In this document: positions 15,289 to 23,029 of the stretch, piece after piece
Position numbering within the stretch: the first letter of the stretch is position 1
Layout of the letters: each line of letters begins with the position of its first letter
Assembly: GCA_021202335.1 (NCBI GenBank)
Contig: JAJQDE010000005.1
Coordinates: 1-32,280, forward strand
DNA: 32,280 nt
Direction: 5' to 3'
Source: Lachnospiraceae bacterium
GTDB lineage: Bacteria > Bacillota > Clostridia > Lachnospirales > Lachnospiraceae
Program-made: the position numbers and the translations under genes
The notes under the pieces: model-generated
What the model was told of the DNA's origin: nothing
The model's input: only the letters and a program-made list of their open reading frames with translations
The model's database searches: none

Positions 15289-15696
15289 ATGAAGAAGTTT
15301 TTGGAAGAATTTAAGAAATTTATCAGCAAGGGCAACGTCATGGACATGGCAGTCGGCATTATCATCGGCGGCGCCTTCACGAGTATTGTGTCATCGCTTG
15401 TGGATGATATAATCAATCCGCTGCTCGGTCTTTTCGGCGGGATGAATTTTGACCAACTCGCGTGGAATATCACAGGAGATGTAACTTTGTATTACGGAAA
15501 ATTTATTACGGCAGTAGTAAACTTTCTGATTATGGCGGTAATCGTATTCCTGCTCGTAAAGCTGATGAACTCTGCCGCCTCCAGGCTGCAAAAAAAAGAG
15601 GAGCCAAAGGCGCCTGCAAAAAAAATTTGTCCGTATTGCAAATCGGAAGTGGCAGCGGATGCCGTCAAATGCCCGCACTGCACTTCAGATATTTAA
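15289..15696 (+). CDS. mscL: Large-conductance mechanosensitive channel MscL with C-terminal zinc ribbon
   Basis: MscL is a homopentameric membrane pore that opens under high turgor to release solutes. The protein (135 residues) has the N-terminal amphipathic helix [22 protein letters not shown]1 with [24 protein letters not shown], and TM2 (about 66-90, [18 protein letters not shown]). After the short cytoplasmic helix it adds a CPYC...CPHC zinc-ribbon-like tail (about residues 113-132), beyond the core channel. AAGGGGG precedes the start. The stop codon lies 1 bp from the 3' end of the convergent tRNA-Tyr gene, so no separate terminator fits. Confidence 0.94.
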   Translation: MKKFLEEFKKFISKGNVMDMAVGIIIGGAFTSIVSSLVDDIINPLLGLFGGMNFDQLAWNITGDVTLYYGKFITAVVNFLIMAVIVFLLVKLMNSAASRLQKKEEPKAPAKKICPYCKSEVAADAVKCPHCTSDI

Positions 15697-15697
15697 A

Positions 15698-15779
15698 TGG
15701 GTGGAGGTGGATTCGAACCACCGAAGCATAAAGCAGCAGATTTACAGTCTGTCCCCTTTGGCCACTCGGGAATCCACCC
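15698..15779 (-). tRNA. tRNA-Tyr (anticodon GTA)
   Basis: On the minus strand the acceptor stem GGGTGGA/TCCACCC, a D-arm with CCCGAGTGG, the anticodon stem-loop CAGACTGTAAATCTG (GTA), a class II variable arm and a T-arm GGTGGTTCGAATCCACC are all present. The discriminator is A and CCA is not encoded. Length is 82 nt. Confidence 0.95.
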
Positions 15780-15878
15780 ATATGTTATTGAATTATAACA
15801 TGTATCTGCCGGATTTGCAAGGTTTTTTCATCAGGTATAAATACATATTTGCGGGATTTAACAGAAACGGGGATTTTT

Positions 15879-16997
15879 ATGTCAGTTTTTTTTGATGAGA
15901 GAGTTGAATTTGCCATTCAAAATATATGGATTAATCCACATTCCGGCAAATGCGAGGAAGCGATTGCCGGGCTTAGGGACGCCGCAAACATGGGGGATGG
16001 CGACGCTTTCTATTTTCTCGGGCGCTGTTATCTGGGAAAGAGCTTTGCCGACCCCGTGCTCGGGCTGCCCGACGATCCTAAATTTGCCTTTGAATGTTTT
16101 GACAAGAGCCTGGAGCTTGAGAGCGCCGTGGGAATGTTTGCCACCATGCATATTGATGGCTATGAGCCTTCTTTGGGTACCTTCATACATCCGCCCTATA
16201 AATCCAAAAGGGAAATTTGGGACAAGGTTTACGGCATGGCAATGGACGGAGAGATTTTCTGTGAATTTCTCGTGGCGAACGCATTTTATTACTGCGATGT
16301 GGCGGACTTCCTTGACATTACGCCCGAAAGCATGGGCGGCGATGAGAAATATGAGCGGCGCGTGCGCGAGTGGGCGGCGGCAGCCGTCGGGCTTTATGAA
16401 AGCTGTGTCAAAAAGGGACTCGGAATTGCCATTCCCAATCTGATTGACATTCTTACCGGCGGAAAGCACGGTATTCCGGTCATGAAAAAGCGCGCCGAAA
16501 AATACAGGCATATCGGCGCGGATATGGGAATCGGCGCATATGAACGCATGGTCGGAAACGAATACCGCGACGAGGAGCGCTTCGAGGAAGCTCTTGCCAT
16601 GTATGAGCGCGCCGTGAGCCATGGCGACAGCTATGCCTGCTACTGCCTCGGAAAGCTTTTCACCTTCAGGGGCGCCCTCGGCTTGGATTTAAAAAGGGCG
16701 GCGGACTATTTTGAAAAAGGGCTTGCCGCGCAGCCGGACGATGCCGGACTGTGCAATCTTCTCGGCGAAATCCGCTTTCGCGGAGGTCAGGGGCTTGCCT
16801 GCGATTTCCCTAAGGCATTCTCGCTCTTGGAGCATGCATACAAAAACGGCAGCGCATGGGGCTCTGACATGCTCGGTATGTGCTATCTGAAGGGACTCGG
16901 CACGGAGGTTGACCTTGATATGGCAAGGTGGATGTTTGAATTAAACCCCAAAAAGCGTTTCGCCGTTTGGGGTCTTGAGGAGCTGGACAGTTATTGA
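15879..16997 (+). CDS. Sel1-repeat (TPR-like) protein
   Basis: This roughly 372-residue protein is built of Sel1/TPR-like helical repeats. Examples are GDGDAFYFLGRCYLG near the N-terminus, then GDSYACYCLGKLFTFRGALG (AADYFEKGLA), AGLCNLLGEIRFRGGQG (AFSLLEHAYK) and GSDMLGMCYLKGLGTEVDLD at the C-terminus. No signal peptide or membrane helix is evident, so a cytoplasmic protein-protein adaptor is likely. I prefer the ATG at 15879 (weak GGGGA upstream) over a codon at 15849 that lies in leader sequence. It is alone between tRNA-Tyr and a toxin-antitoxin pair, and its partner is unknown. Confidence 0.8.
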   Translation: MSVFFDERVEFAIQNIWINPHSGKCEEAIAGLRDAANMGDGDAFYFLGRCYLGKSFADPVLGLPDDPKFAFECFDKSLELESAVGMFATMHIDGYEPSLGTFIHPPYKSKREIWDKVYGMAMDGEIFCEFLVANAFYYCDVADFLDITPESMGGDEKYERRVREWAAAAVGLYESCVKKGLGIAIPNLIDILTGGKHGIPVMKKRAEKYRHIGADMGIGAYERMVGNEYRDEERFEEALAMYERAVSHGDSYACYCLGKLFTFRGALGLDLKRAADYFEKGLAAQPDDAGLCNLLGEIRFRGGQGLACDFPKAFSLLEHAYKNGSAWGSDMLGMCYLKGLGTEVDLDMARWMFELNPKKRFAVWGLEELDSY

Positions 16998-17012
16998 GGC
17001 AATGCCGCTTTG

Positions 17013-17056
17013 CTGTAAAACTTTTCGTTGATTTTTACAGCGGTATTACATATAAT
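17013..17056 (+). promoter_or_regulatory. Promoter and inverted repeat of the toxin-antitoxin pair
   Basis: TTGATT (17028-17033) and a perfect TATAAT (17051-17056) are spaced 17 bp, 35 bp before the antitoxin. CTGTAAAA (17013-17020) and TTTTACAG (17033-17040) form a perfect inverted repeat overlapping the -35, which fits antitoxin autoregulation; it could also act in ending the Sel1 transcript. Confidence 0.65.
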
Positions 17057-17090
17057 AAACATAAAAAGAATTTACGAAGAGGTGATGTTT

Positions 17091-17333
17091 ATGCCAAATA
17101 TATTACCGGTATCGGATTTAAGAAATTATGGCGAGGTGCTCAAAAATTGCCAGGCAGGAAACCCGATATTCCTGACCAAAAATGGCAGAGGCAGGTTTGT
17201 TGTTATGGATATCGAGGATTACGAGAGGGAAAGAGCCGAAAAAAATTTGCTCATGAAATTGCGGGAGGCTGAGGAAGCTGTGGAAAACGGTGATAGCTGG
17301 CTATCCTTAGAAGAGCTGAAAAATATGATATAG
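17091..17333 (+). CDS. Phd/YefM-type antitoxin
   Basis: This 80-residue protein shows the Phd/YefM N-terminal DNA-binding fold (MPNILPVSDLRNYGEVLKNC, then PIFLTKNGRGRFVVMDIEDY) and an acidic helical tail (REAEEAVENGDSWLSLEELK) that would wrap the toxin. The start at 17091 has GAGGTGA upstream; longer in-frame starts run into the promoter. The toxin gene begins 12 bp downstream. It probably neutralises the ParE/RelE-like toxin and represses the pair through the inverted repeat over its promoter. Confidence 0.9.
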   Translation: MPNILPVSDLRNYGEVLKNCQAGNPIFLTKNGRGRFVVMDIEDYERERAEKNLLMKLREAEEAVENGDSWLSLEELKNMI

Positions 17334-17345
17334 GAGCAGTCAAGT

Positions 17346-17645
17346 ATGATAAACCTGCGAATTAATCCTTTAGTTGCAGTTGACTTAAAAAATATCAAAA
17401 ACTATATTGCAGAGGATAATGAAGAAAAAGCTGTGGAAACTGTTGAGCATATTTATGAAAAATTTGAATATATCGCGCAATTTCCATCAATAGGCGCCGA
17501 TTTGTCCAAGCGGGTAAGCTTCAAAACAGACTATAAGTATATAATTTGGAAAGATTATGTGATTATTTATAAGATTGGAAAAGAAGCGGCGGAAATATAT
17601 CGGGTAGTGAATCGCTGCCAGGATATTACAAGAATATTTGAGTAA
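17346..17645 (+). CDS. ParE/RelE-family toxin
   Basis: This 99-residue basic protein has the RelE/ParE fold signatures: INPLVAVDLKNIKNYIAEDN at the N-terminus, a middle helix with FPSIGADLSKRV, and the C-terminal strands KYIIWKDYVIIYKIG and EIYRVVNRCQDITRIF. RelE members cut mRNA on ribosomes and ParE members poison gyrase; the sequence as read does not decide between them. It follows its antitoxin by 12 bp and is intact, with a terminator-like hairpin 70 bp downstream. Confidence 0.88.
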   Translation: MINLRINPLVAVDLKNIKNYIAEDNEEKAVETVEHIYEKFEYIAQFPSIGADLSKRVSFKTDYKYIIWKDYVIIYKIGKEAAEIYRVVNRCQDITRIFE

Positions 17646-17712
17646 GATGCAAATACCACCTGATAAAATTTTCAAACCCTTCCATTCTTTGATAAAACCG
17701 CTCTGATTTATG

Positions 17713-17761
17713 GGCAAAATCAAGCAGCAAGGGCTGATTGTCCCTGCTGCTTAATTTTGCC
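17713..17761. terminator. Bidirectional terminator between the toxin and GH43 genes
   Basis: GGCAAAAT...ATTTTGCC forms the outer stem and AAGCAGCAAGGG/CCCTGCTGCTT the inner one, with one bulge and an 8-nt loop. T-rich tracts on both sides suit both convergent transcripts. Confidence 0.8.
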
Positions 17762-17774
17762 ATATATGACGTAT

Positions 17775-19313
17775 TTATTGATATTCAAAATAATCAAAAT
17801 CCGCGGGTATGCGCGAGCCGCAGCCCCCGTTGTTGGCGTAAATGCCAACGAGCGTGCCGGTATGGCGCTTAGGGTCGTCGGGAACGCCCTCATCACACAG
17901 GTAAATGCAGTTTTCAAGCACACCCGCAAGCGTCCATTCTTTTCCGTCATAGCTGTAATAAAAGCTCCTGGTAAGTCTGTCGACAACCACCTTAAGGTAA
18001 ACGCTCTGCTCTCTGATGCCGTCAACAGATGCCATCAATTCCTCCCCGTGATTGCGGTTTATCACAAGCTGCAGCTTTCTGCCCTCCTCGCAGCAAAGCG
18101 AAAACCTTGCGTATGTGGCTGTGCTGTAATAGCAGGTCAGCCCCGCCTGCTCGCCGTCCCTTTCCGGGTAAAAGTCGAGCTTCGTCGACGCCGTATAGCT
18201 CAGCTCCTGCTCTCTTCGGAGCAAAGTATTTTTGGCGCGGATTTCAAAAAGCTGCCCGTCTGACGTCCATATCCTGAAATACCCCGGTCTTTCCGTGAGC
18301 GAACAGTTCCCCTTTGCCGGGTTGCGCACAAACTCCCAGTTCAGATTCAGCGTATCGCTGTCAAAATCGTCCCTTGTACATGCTTCAAAGGTATTTTGAG
18401 GCAAATCGGGCGCAGTCTGTTCCGTGCTCGGGCCCTTTCCGGCATTTATGATAAACCAGCCGTCGTCAAGCCATGTGACCGGGTCTAAGCCGGTTTCCCT
18501 GCCTATGGTCGTATAATGTCCCTGATTGGGTCTGCCCATGAGATAATACACCCACCAGTCGCCGTCCTGTGTTTCTATCAGCTTTCCGTGCCCTGTCCTC
18601 TGAATGGGCGCGTCGGGATTGAACTGGCGCATGAGCGGATTGTAGGGCGACGGCTCATAAGGTCCAAACAGCTTCTCGGAGCGTCCGACATTAATCCCGT
18701 GCCCGTAGCCCGTGCCGCCCTCTGCCAAAATCGCGTAGTAATATTTGCCGCGCTTTAAAATATGCGGTCCTTCGGGACAGCGCTCGCCCGTCCCCTGCCA
18801 CACCGGAATGACGTCGCCCGTAACCTTCGTGCAGTCGTCGCTTAAGGGCACAAGGTTAATCCCCGGGCTTATTACCATATAATGCTTCCCGTCGTCGTCA
18901 ACAAAATGCGACGGGTCAATGCTGTCCACCTCAAGCCACGCGGGGCGGCTGTAGGGACCTTCGGGCTTGTCGGATGTGACGACGAGCTGTCTGCGCATAA
19001 CATTGTTGCCGCGATTTCCGCCGGCATTCAGGCGCAGCGTTGCCATAATGATGAATTTCCCGTTATGATACGAAATATCCGGCGCCCATATCCCGTGCGA
19101 GTCGCGTATATCGCTCAAATCAAGGTCGTCAGAGTCCGTAACGGCATGACCGATAATGTGCCAATGCACCATATCCCTTGAATGGCTGATTGCAATGGCG
19201 GGAAAATACTGAAATGTGGAATTTACCATATAATAGTCCTCACCCACCCTCACCACGGAAGGGTCAGGAAAGAACCCTCTCTGTACCGGATTTTGATATG
19301 TATTTTTCTTCAT
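17775..19313 (-). CDS. GH43 family glycosidase (beta-xylosidase/arabinofuranosidase type)
   Basis: This 512-residue enzyme has the GH43 five-bladed propeller with the catalytic base in FFPDPSVVR (Asp17), the pKa-tuning Asp in IDPSHFVDDDG (Asp133) and the general acid in CPEGPHILK (Glu181). From about residue 325 (DDFDSDTLNLNWEFVRNP) it carries the beta-sandwich domain common in GH43 beta-xylosidases. No signal peptide is present, so it likely hydrolyses imported xylo- or arabino-oligosaccharides in the cytoplasm. AAAGGAG precedes the start. It lies 12 bp after the other GH43 gene, in one operon. The exact linkage cut cannot be told from sequence. Confidence 0.92.
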   Translation of the reverse strand: MKKNTYQNPVQRGFFPDPSVVRVGEDYYMVNSTFQYFPAIAISHSRDMVHWHIIGHAVTDSDDLDLSDIRDSHGIWAPDISYHNGKFIIMATLRLNAGGNRGNNVMRRQLVVTSDKPEGPYSRPAWLEVDSIDPSHFVDDDGKHYMVISPGINLVPLSDDCTKVTGDVIPVWQGTGERCPEGPHILKRGKYYYAILAEGGTGYGHGINVGRSEKLFGPYEPSPYNPLMRQFNPDAPIQRTGHGKLIETQDGDWWVYYLMGRPNQGHYTTIGRETGLDPVTWLDDGWFIINAGKGPSTEQTAPDLPQNTFEACTRDDFDSDTLNLNWEFVRNPAKGNCSLTERPGYFRIWTSDGQLFEIRAKNTLLRREQELSYTASTKLDFYPERDGEQAGLTCYYSTATYARFSLCCEEGRKLQLVINRNHGEELMASVDGIREQSVYLKVVVDRLTRSFYYSYDGKEWTLAGVLENCIYLCDEGVPDDPKRHTGTLVGIYANNGGCGSRIPADFDYFEYQ

Positions 19314-19325
19314 ATTGTTCTCCTT

Positions 19326-20918
19326 TCAGAAGCGATAAACCACGCTCTCCACAATCGCCGCGCCCGTGCTCCCGTCCTTTTGGGACGCGCAGAACACGCC
19401 GTTTTTCACGCCCACCCATCTGCCGGGGACGGACGCCATTTCTCCCGCTTTAATGAAGCCCTCTGCGTCCGTGCCGTATTCGATTGTGACCGTTTCCAAA
19501 GGAAAATCCCTCTCACTTTTGCTCAAATCGCGCGTGCCTGTGCGTTTTACCGTATATCTTACATAAATCTCATCCGCTCTTCTCATGTCAATCGGCTCTA
19601 ATTCCGTCGCCGTTTCGACCGTTTCCACAGGCAGAATTTTTCCGTATTTCTGCTCTCCGGTTACATAGCGCGGCACAAGCATATCACTCCTTCTTTGGAA
19701 TGTAATAAGCCCATAGCGCATCCCCATTGAAATAACGCCCGCCTCGTCATAGTCCGAAAGCCCGGACAGATCAAGCCTCGTAATGCATGTAAATTCAGGC
19801 GCGGGCCACTTTTGCAGCAGCAGATTAGGCATATCGCCATACACGCTGTCCTTCTTTACGGCATTAAGCTTAAGACCCTTTCCCGTAAGCGTATACCATT
19901 CCTTTTTGGGGTTTGCGTTCCACTGCCACTGAAGCCCGAGCCTTGTGCCCGTAAAATCATCGGAGGCATCAGGCTCGCATATCCCGGCATCAGACACGGA
20001 AGCCGCTTTGCCCACGTTCGGCTTTTCATACTCCATGACAGGCTCCCCGTAATCATTGCCGTCCTTTGCAAGCCCGATAACCGGCCAGTCATTATGCCAG
20101 CTCATTGGTTGGAGATGGATTATCCTGCCCGCAGCATACACGTCCTGAAAATGCAAAAACCAATCCTCTCCCGTGACCGTGTCCACCCACGCGCCCTGAT
20201 GAGGTCCGTTCACCGGGCTGCCACCCTGACGCATCACGACCTTATACTCATACGGACCAAAAATGCTCCTTGAGCGAAGCACCGTCTGCCAGCCGATTTT
20301 TACGCCGCCTGCCGGAGCAAATATGTAATACCAGCCGTTCCGCTTATAGAGCTTTGGTCCCTCTATTGTAACCTGGTCGTTCAGGTTCCCGTCGAAAATC
20401 TTAACCTCATCGCCTATCAGCCCCATACCGTCAGGCTGCATCTCCACCATGTGCAGCACGCTCTTGTAGCCTATTCTGCTCTTTGCCACTCCCGCCACCA
20501 AATATGCCTTTCCATCGTCGTCCCAAAACGGGCAGGGGTCAATCCAGCCTGCTCCCGGTCTGATGTTGACGGGCTTTGACCATTTTCCGAACGGATTTTC
20601 CGCAGTGCTCATATATATACCTTCATCCGGCATGGGGAAGCACGCATAATATTTGCCGTCATGGTATCTCAGCGAGGGCGCCCACACTCCACAGCCATGA
20701 ACGGGCTTATCGTAGCGCTCGCCGGGAATTTCATCAAGAATATAATTTACCACCTTCCAGCTCACCAAATCCTTTGAGTGAAGAAGGGGCAGCCCCGGGG
20801 CATTGCAAAAGCTCGACGCAATCATAAAGTAATCCTCTCCCACTCTTATTGCGTCCGGGTCTGAATAATCCGCATACAAAATCGGATTTTTGTAGGTTCC
20901 GTATAGGTTATTTTTCAT
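19326..20918 (-). CDS. GH43 family glycosidase (subfamily 12-like)
   Basis: The 530-residue protein has GH43 residues in SDPDAIRVGEDYFM (Asp20), WIDPCPFWDDDGKAY (Asp127) and VTIEGPKLYK (Glu186), followed by a C-terminal beta-sandwich beginning near SDDFTGTRLGLQWQWNANP. The layout resembles GH43_12 arabinofuranosidase/xylosidase enzymes. There is no signal peptide, so it acts inside the cell. I start at ATG 20918, which has GGAG 6 nt upstream; an in-frame codon at 20948 has none and overlaps the palindrome array. It is the first gene of a two-gene operon, whose promoter region holds five tandem palindromes. Confidence 0.9.
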   Translation of the reverse strand: MKNNLYGTYKNPILYADYSDPDAIRVGEDYFMIASSFCNAPGLPLLHSKDLVSWKVVNYILDEIPGERYDKPVHGCGVWAPSLRYHDGKYYACFPMPDEGIYMSTAENPFGKWSKPVNIRPGAGWIDPCPFWDDDGKAYLVAGVAKSRIGYKSVLHMVEMQPDGMGLIGDEVKIFDGNLNDQVTIEGPKLYKRNGWYYIFAPAGGVKIGWQTVLRSRSIFGPYEYKVVMRQGGSPVNGPHQGAWVDTVTGEDWFLHFQDVYAAGRIIHLQPMSWHNDWPVIGLAKDGNDYGEPVMEYEKPNVGKAASVSDAGICEPDASDDFTGTRLGLQWQWNANPKKEWYTLTGKGLKLNAVKKDSVYGDMPNLLLQKWPAPEFTCITRLDLSGLSDYDEAGVISMGMRYGLITFQRRSDMLVPRYVTGEQKYGKILPVETVETATELEPIDMRRADEIYVRYTVKRTGTRDLSKSERDFPLETVTIEYGTDAEGFIKAGEMASVPGRWVGVKNGVFCASQKDGSTGAAIVESVVYRF

Positions 20919-20947
20919 TCTTCTCTCCGTTCCTGTTTTTTTCTCCA

Positions 20948-21024
20948 AATGTAATACATTAAAATGTAATACATTAAAATGTATTACATTTTAATGCAAT
21001 TACATTTTAATGTAAGTACATTTT
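20948..21024 (-). promoter_or_regulatory. Five tandem palindromic repeats upstream of the GH43 operon
   Basis: The consensus AATGTAATACATTAA occurs at 20948-20962 and again, identical, at 20963-20977. Variants follow at 20978-20992 (AATGTATTACATTTT), 20993-21008 (AATGCAATTACATTTT) and 21009-21024 (AATGTAAGTACATTTT). Each is nearly self-complementary, and neighbours also pair with each other. The spacing is 15-16 bp, one and a half DNA turns. It ends about 30 bp before the GH43 start. An array of operator half-sites for a sugar-responsive regulator is likely; which one is unknown. Confidence 0.75.
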
Positions 21025-21037
21025 ACCGGCTTCTCAA

Positions 21038-21075
21038 TAAAAAAACCACCAAATTATTCAAATCTGATGGTTTTT
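21038..21075 (-). terminator. Terminator of the helicase gene
   Basis: On the minus strand AACCATCAGATT pairs with AATTTGGTGGTT (G-U pairs allowed) around a short loop, followed by a T-run at 21043-21038. Confidence 0.8.
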
Positions 21076-21087
21076 CAGCAAACAAAA

Positions 21088-22686
21088 TTATTTTCCGTTT
21101 GCAGGCTCGATATTTATGGTCTTACCCTTGATTTTAACATTCTTCATCGCCTTTAATACCTCGGGAGCATTCTCCTTCGGAACCTCAACAAAGGTATATT
21201 TGTCAAACAGATCGATTGCGCCCACCAAATTGCCTGAAATATTGGTTTCGCCCGCAATCGCGCCGAGAATATCCTTCGGCTTAACCTTCTGCGCCTTGCC
21301 GATATTGATAAACAGACGCGCCATTCCTTCCTCCTCGGCGCCCGTATTATCAAGGTCATAGCCGCCTGACGAGGCCTCGGAGGCCTGCGCCTGCTCGCCC
21401 ATATACATTTTCAGGAACGCGGCGGCAATATCCATAGCAGTATAATCCGACTCGTTGATATGACGCTCCAAAATGTTGATTGTTGCAGTCAGATCCTCTT
21501 CCTCAATCATCGTGTCAATCTTGTCCATAATCTTCTCGGTTCTTACCTGATTTACGTCATTTAATGAAGGAACGGGCATCGCATAGATTTTAGTCTTGCA
21601 GTAGCGCATGATGTCCTTGAGCTTATAAACCTCTTTTCCCTTTACAAAGGTAAATGAGCGGCCCGCACGACCCGCACGGCCTGTACGTCCGATACGGTGT
21701 ACATAATATTCATCATCCTGCGGTATATCATAGTTAAACACCGCCTCGATATCATCCACGTCAATACCGCGCGCGGCAACGTCCGTCGCAATCAGTATAT
21801 CAATCCTGCCGTTTCTGAAGCTTTTCATCACGCGGTCACGCTGTGCCTGACTCATGTCGCCGTGAAGCCCCTCAGCAAAGTAGCCTCTTCCCTTAAGCAC
21901 CTCGGTCAGCTCGTCAACCATACGCTTTGTATTGCAGAATACCAGCGACAGCTTCGGCTCATAATAATCCAAAAGACGCGAAAGCACCTCGACCTTGTCC
22001 TTGCGCTTCACATCGAGATAATACTGCTCGATTTTCGGAACGGTCAGCTCCTTTTTTACCACCTTTATCATTTTAGCGTCAGGCTTTTGGTAATTTTTCG
22101 TAATTTCCAAAATTTCACGCGGCATTGTCGCCGAAAAAAGAATTGTCTGACGGTCCTCATTCGGAATATACTCGAGCACGGTTTCAATATCCTCACGGAA
22201 GCCCATGTTGAGCATCTCGTCCGCCTCGTCCAGCACGATAGTGTCAATGTAATCGCATCGTATTGTCTTTCTGCGCAGATGGTCCATGACACGCCCCGGC
22301 GTGCCTATAATAACCTGCGTGCCCTTGAGCGCTCTTATCTGCTTTGTGATGTCCTGCCCGCCGTAGATAGGGAGCACCTTCACGCCATGCACATATTTTG
22401 CAAGCTTCCTGACCTCCTCGGCTGCCTGTACTGCCAGCTCACGCGTGGGGCAGAGCACAAGCGCCTGCGGCTGCTTTATTTCCTTCTTTACCTTTTCCAA
22501 AACAGGAATACCAAACGCAGCGGTCTTTCCCGTACCTGTCTGAGCCTGTCCTATAATGTCAGCTCCTGTCATTGCGACGGGAATTGCCTGAGTCTGAATC
22601 GGAGACGCCTCTTCAAACCCCATTTCCCTGACTCCGCGCAAAATCTCAGGGCTTAAGTTTAATTCATCAAAACGTACTGTTTCCAT
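21088..22686 (-). CDS. deaD: DEAD-box ATP-dependent RNA helicase with DbpA-type RNA-binding domain
   Basis: The 532-residue protein unwinds RNA and probably aids ribosome assembly or mRNA decay, often in the cold. The motifs are complete: Q motif GFEEASPIQTQAI (about 23-35), AQTGTGKT (48-55), PTREL (80-84), TPGR (129-132), DEAD (153-156), SAT, RGIDVDD and HRIGRTGRAGR. After a short linker comes a DbpA-type RRM (about 455-528, ARLFINIGKAQKVKPKDILG to KIKGKTINIEP). AAAGGAT precedes ATG 22686. A leader of about 80 nt with a small hairpin (22725-22749) follows a good promoter, compatible with leader-based control. The name could equally be cshA. Confidence 0.94.
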   Translation of the reverse strand: METVRFDELNLSPEILRGVREMGFEEASPIQTQAIPVAMTGADIIGQAQTGTGKTAAFGIPVLEKVKKEIKQPQALVLCPTRELAVQAAEEVRKLAKYVHGVKVLPIYGGQDITKQIRALKGTQVIIGTPGRVMDHLRRKTIRCDYIDTIVLDEADEMLNMGFREDIETVLEYIPNEDRQTILFSATMPREILEITKNYQKPDAKMIKVVKKELTVPKIEQYYLDVKRKDKVEVLSRLLDYYEPKLSLVFCNTKRMVDELTEVLKGRGYFAEGLHGDMSQAQRDRVMKSFRNGRIDILIATDVAARGIDVDDIEAVFNYDIPQDDEYYVHRIGRTGRAGRAGRSFTFVKGKEVYKLKDIMRYCKTKIYAMPVPSLNDVNQVRTEKIMDKIDTMIEEEDLTATINILERHINESDYTAMDIAAAFLKMYMGEQAQASEASSGGYDLDNTGAEEEGMARLFINIGKAQKVKPKDILGAIAGETNISGNLVGAIDLFDKYTFVEVPKENAPEVLKAMKNVKIKGKTINIEPANGK

Positions 22687-22724
22687 ATCTTATCCTTTCT
22701 ATTATTAAAGTTAAAGCAAACTAA

Positions 22725-22803
22725 AAGCCCCGGTAATCCCCCAAGGCTTATACTGTGTCTTAGACGCTTGTTTTATCATACTGGAAAATATTCGTAAAGT
22801 CAA
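22725..22803 (-). promoter_or_regulatory. Helicase promoter and leader hairpin
   Basis: On the minus strand TTGACT (22798-22803) is spaced 17 bp from TATGAT (22775-22780). The leader contains AAGCC...GGCTT (22745-22749 with 22725-22729) followed by TTTT, a possible weak attenuator. Confidence 0.6.
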
Positions 22804-22878
22804 TAGATTTGTTTGTCAAATATCGTAAATCCCTGCATGATTTGTTTGACAGCTCATGCCTGGTTATCCGTAAACAAC

Positions 22879-22915
22879 AAGAAAACCCACGGGTCACTAC
22901 CCCGTGGGTTTTCTT
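22879..22915 (-). terminator. Terminator downstream of the giant pectinesterase gene
   Basis: AAGAAAACCCACGGG (22879-22893) pairs perfectly with CCCGTGGGTTTTCTT (22901-22915). On the minus strand the stem ends in TTTTCTTGTTG. It lies about 115 bp after the stop at 23030; I see no gene between 22916 and 23029. Confidence 0.8.
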
Positions 22916-23029
22916 TTGGCTGCATACGATGATACAGAACTTTTTACACTTATGTCAATAATGACTATACCGCATACCCATGGAAAAATCAATAGTCAAA
23001 TTGGAGCCTGCCGTGCCCCAAAGGGCGTT

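Noticed and set aside
17487-18025. Minus-strand frames overlapping the toxin gene and the GH43 3' end
   Set aside because: They overlap a well supported ParE-type toxin gene and GH43 gene in other frames and have no ribosome site or family features.
20948-21024. CRISPR-like array
   Set aside because: Repeats are 15-16 bp, directly adjacent and palindromic, with no spacers and no cas genes.
21697-22656. Plus-strand open frame of 319 codons
   Set aside because: It is antisense to the clear DEAD-box helicase, has low-complexity His/Arg/Leu-rich translation and no ribosome site.
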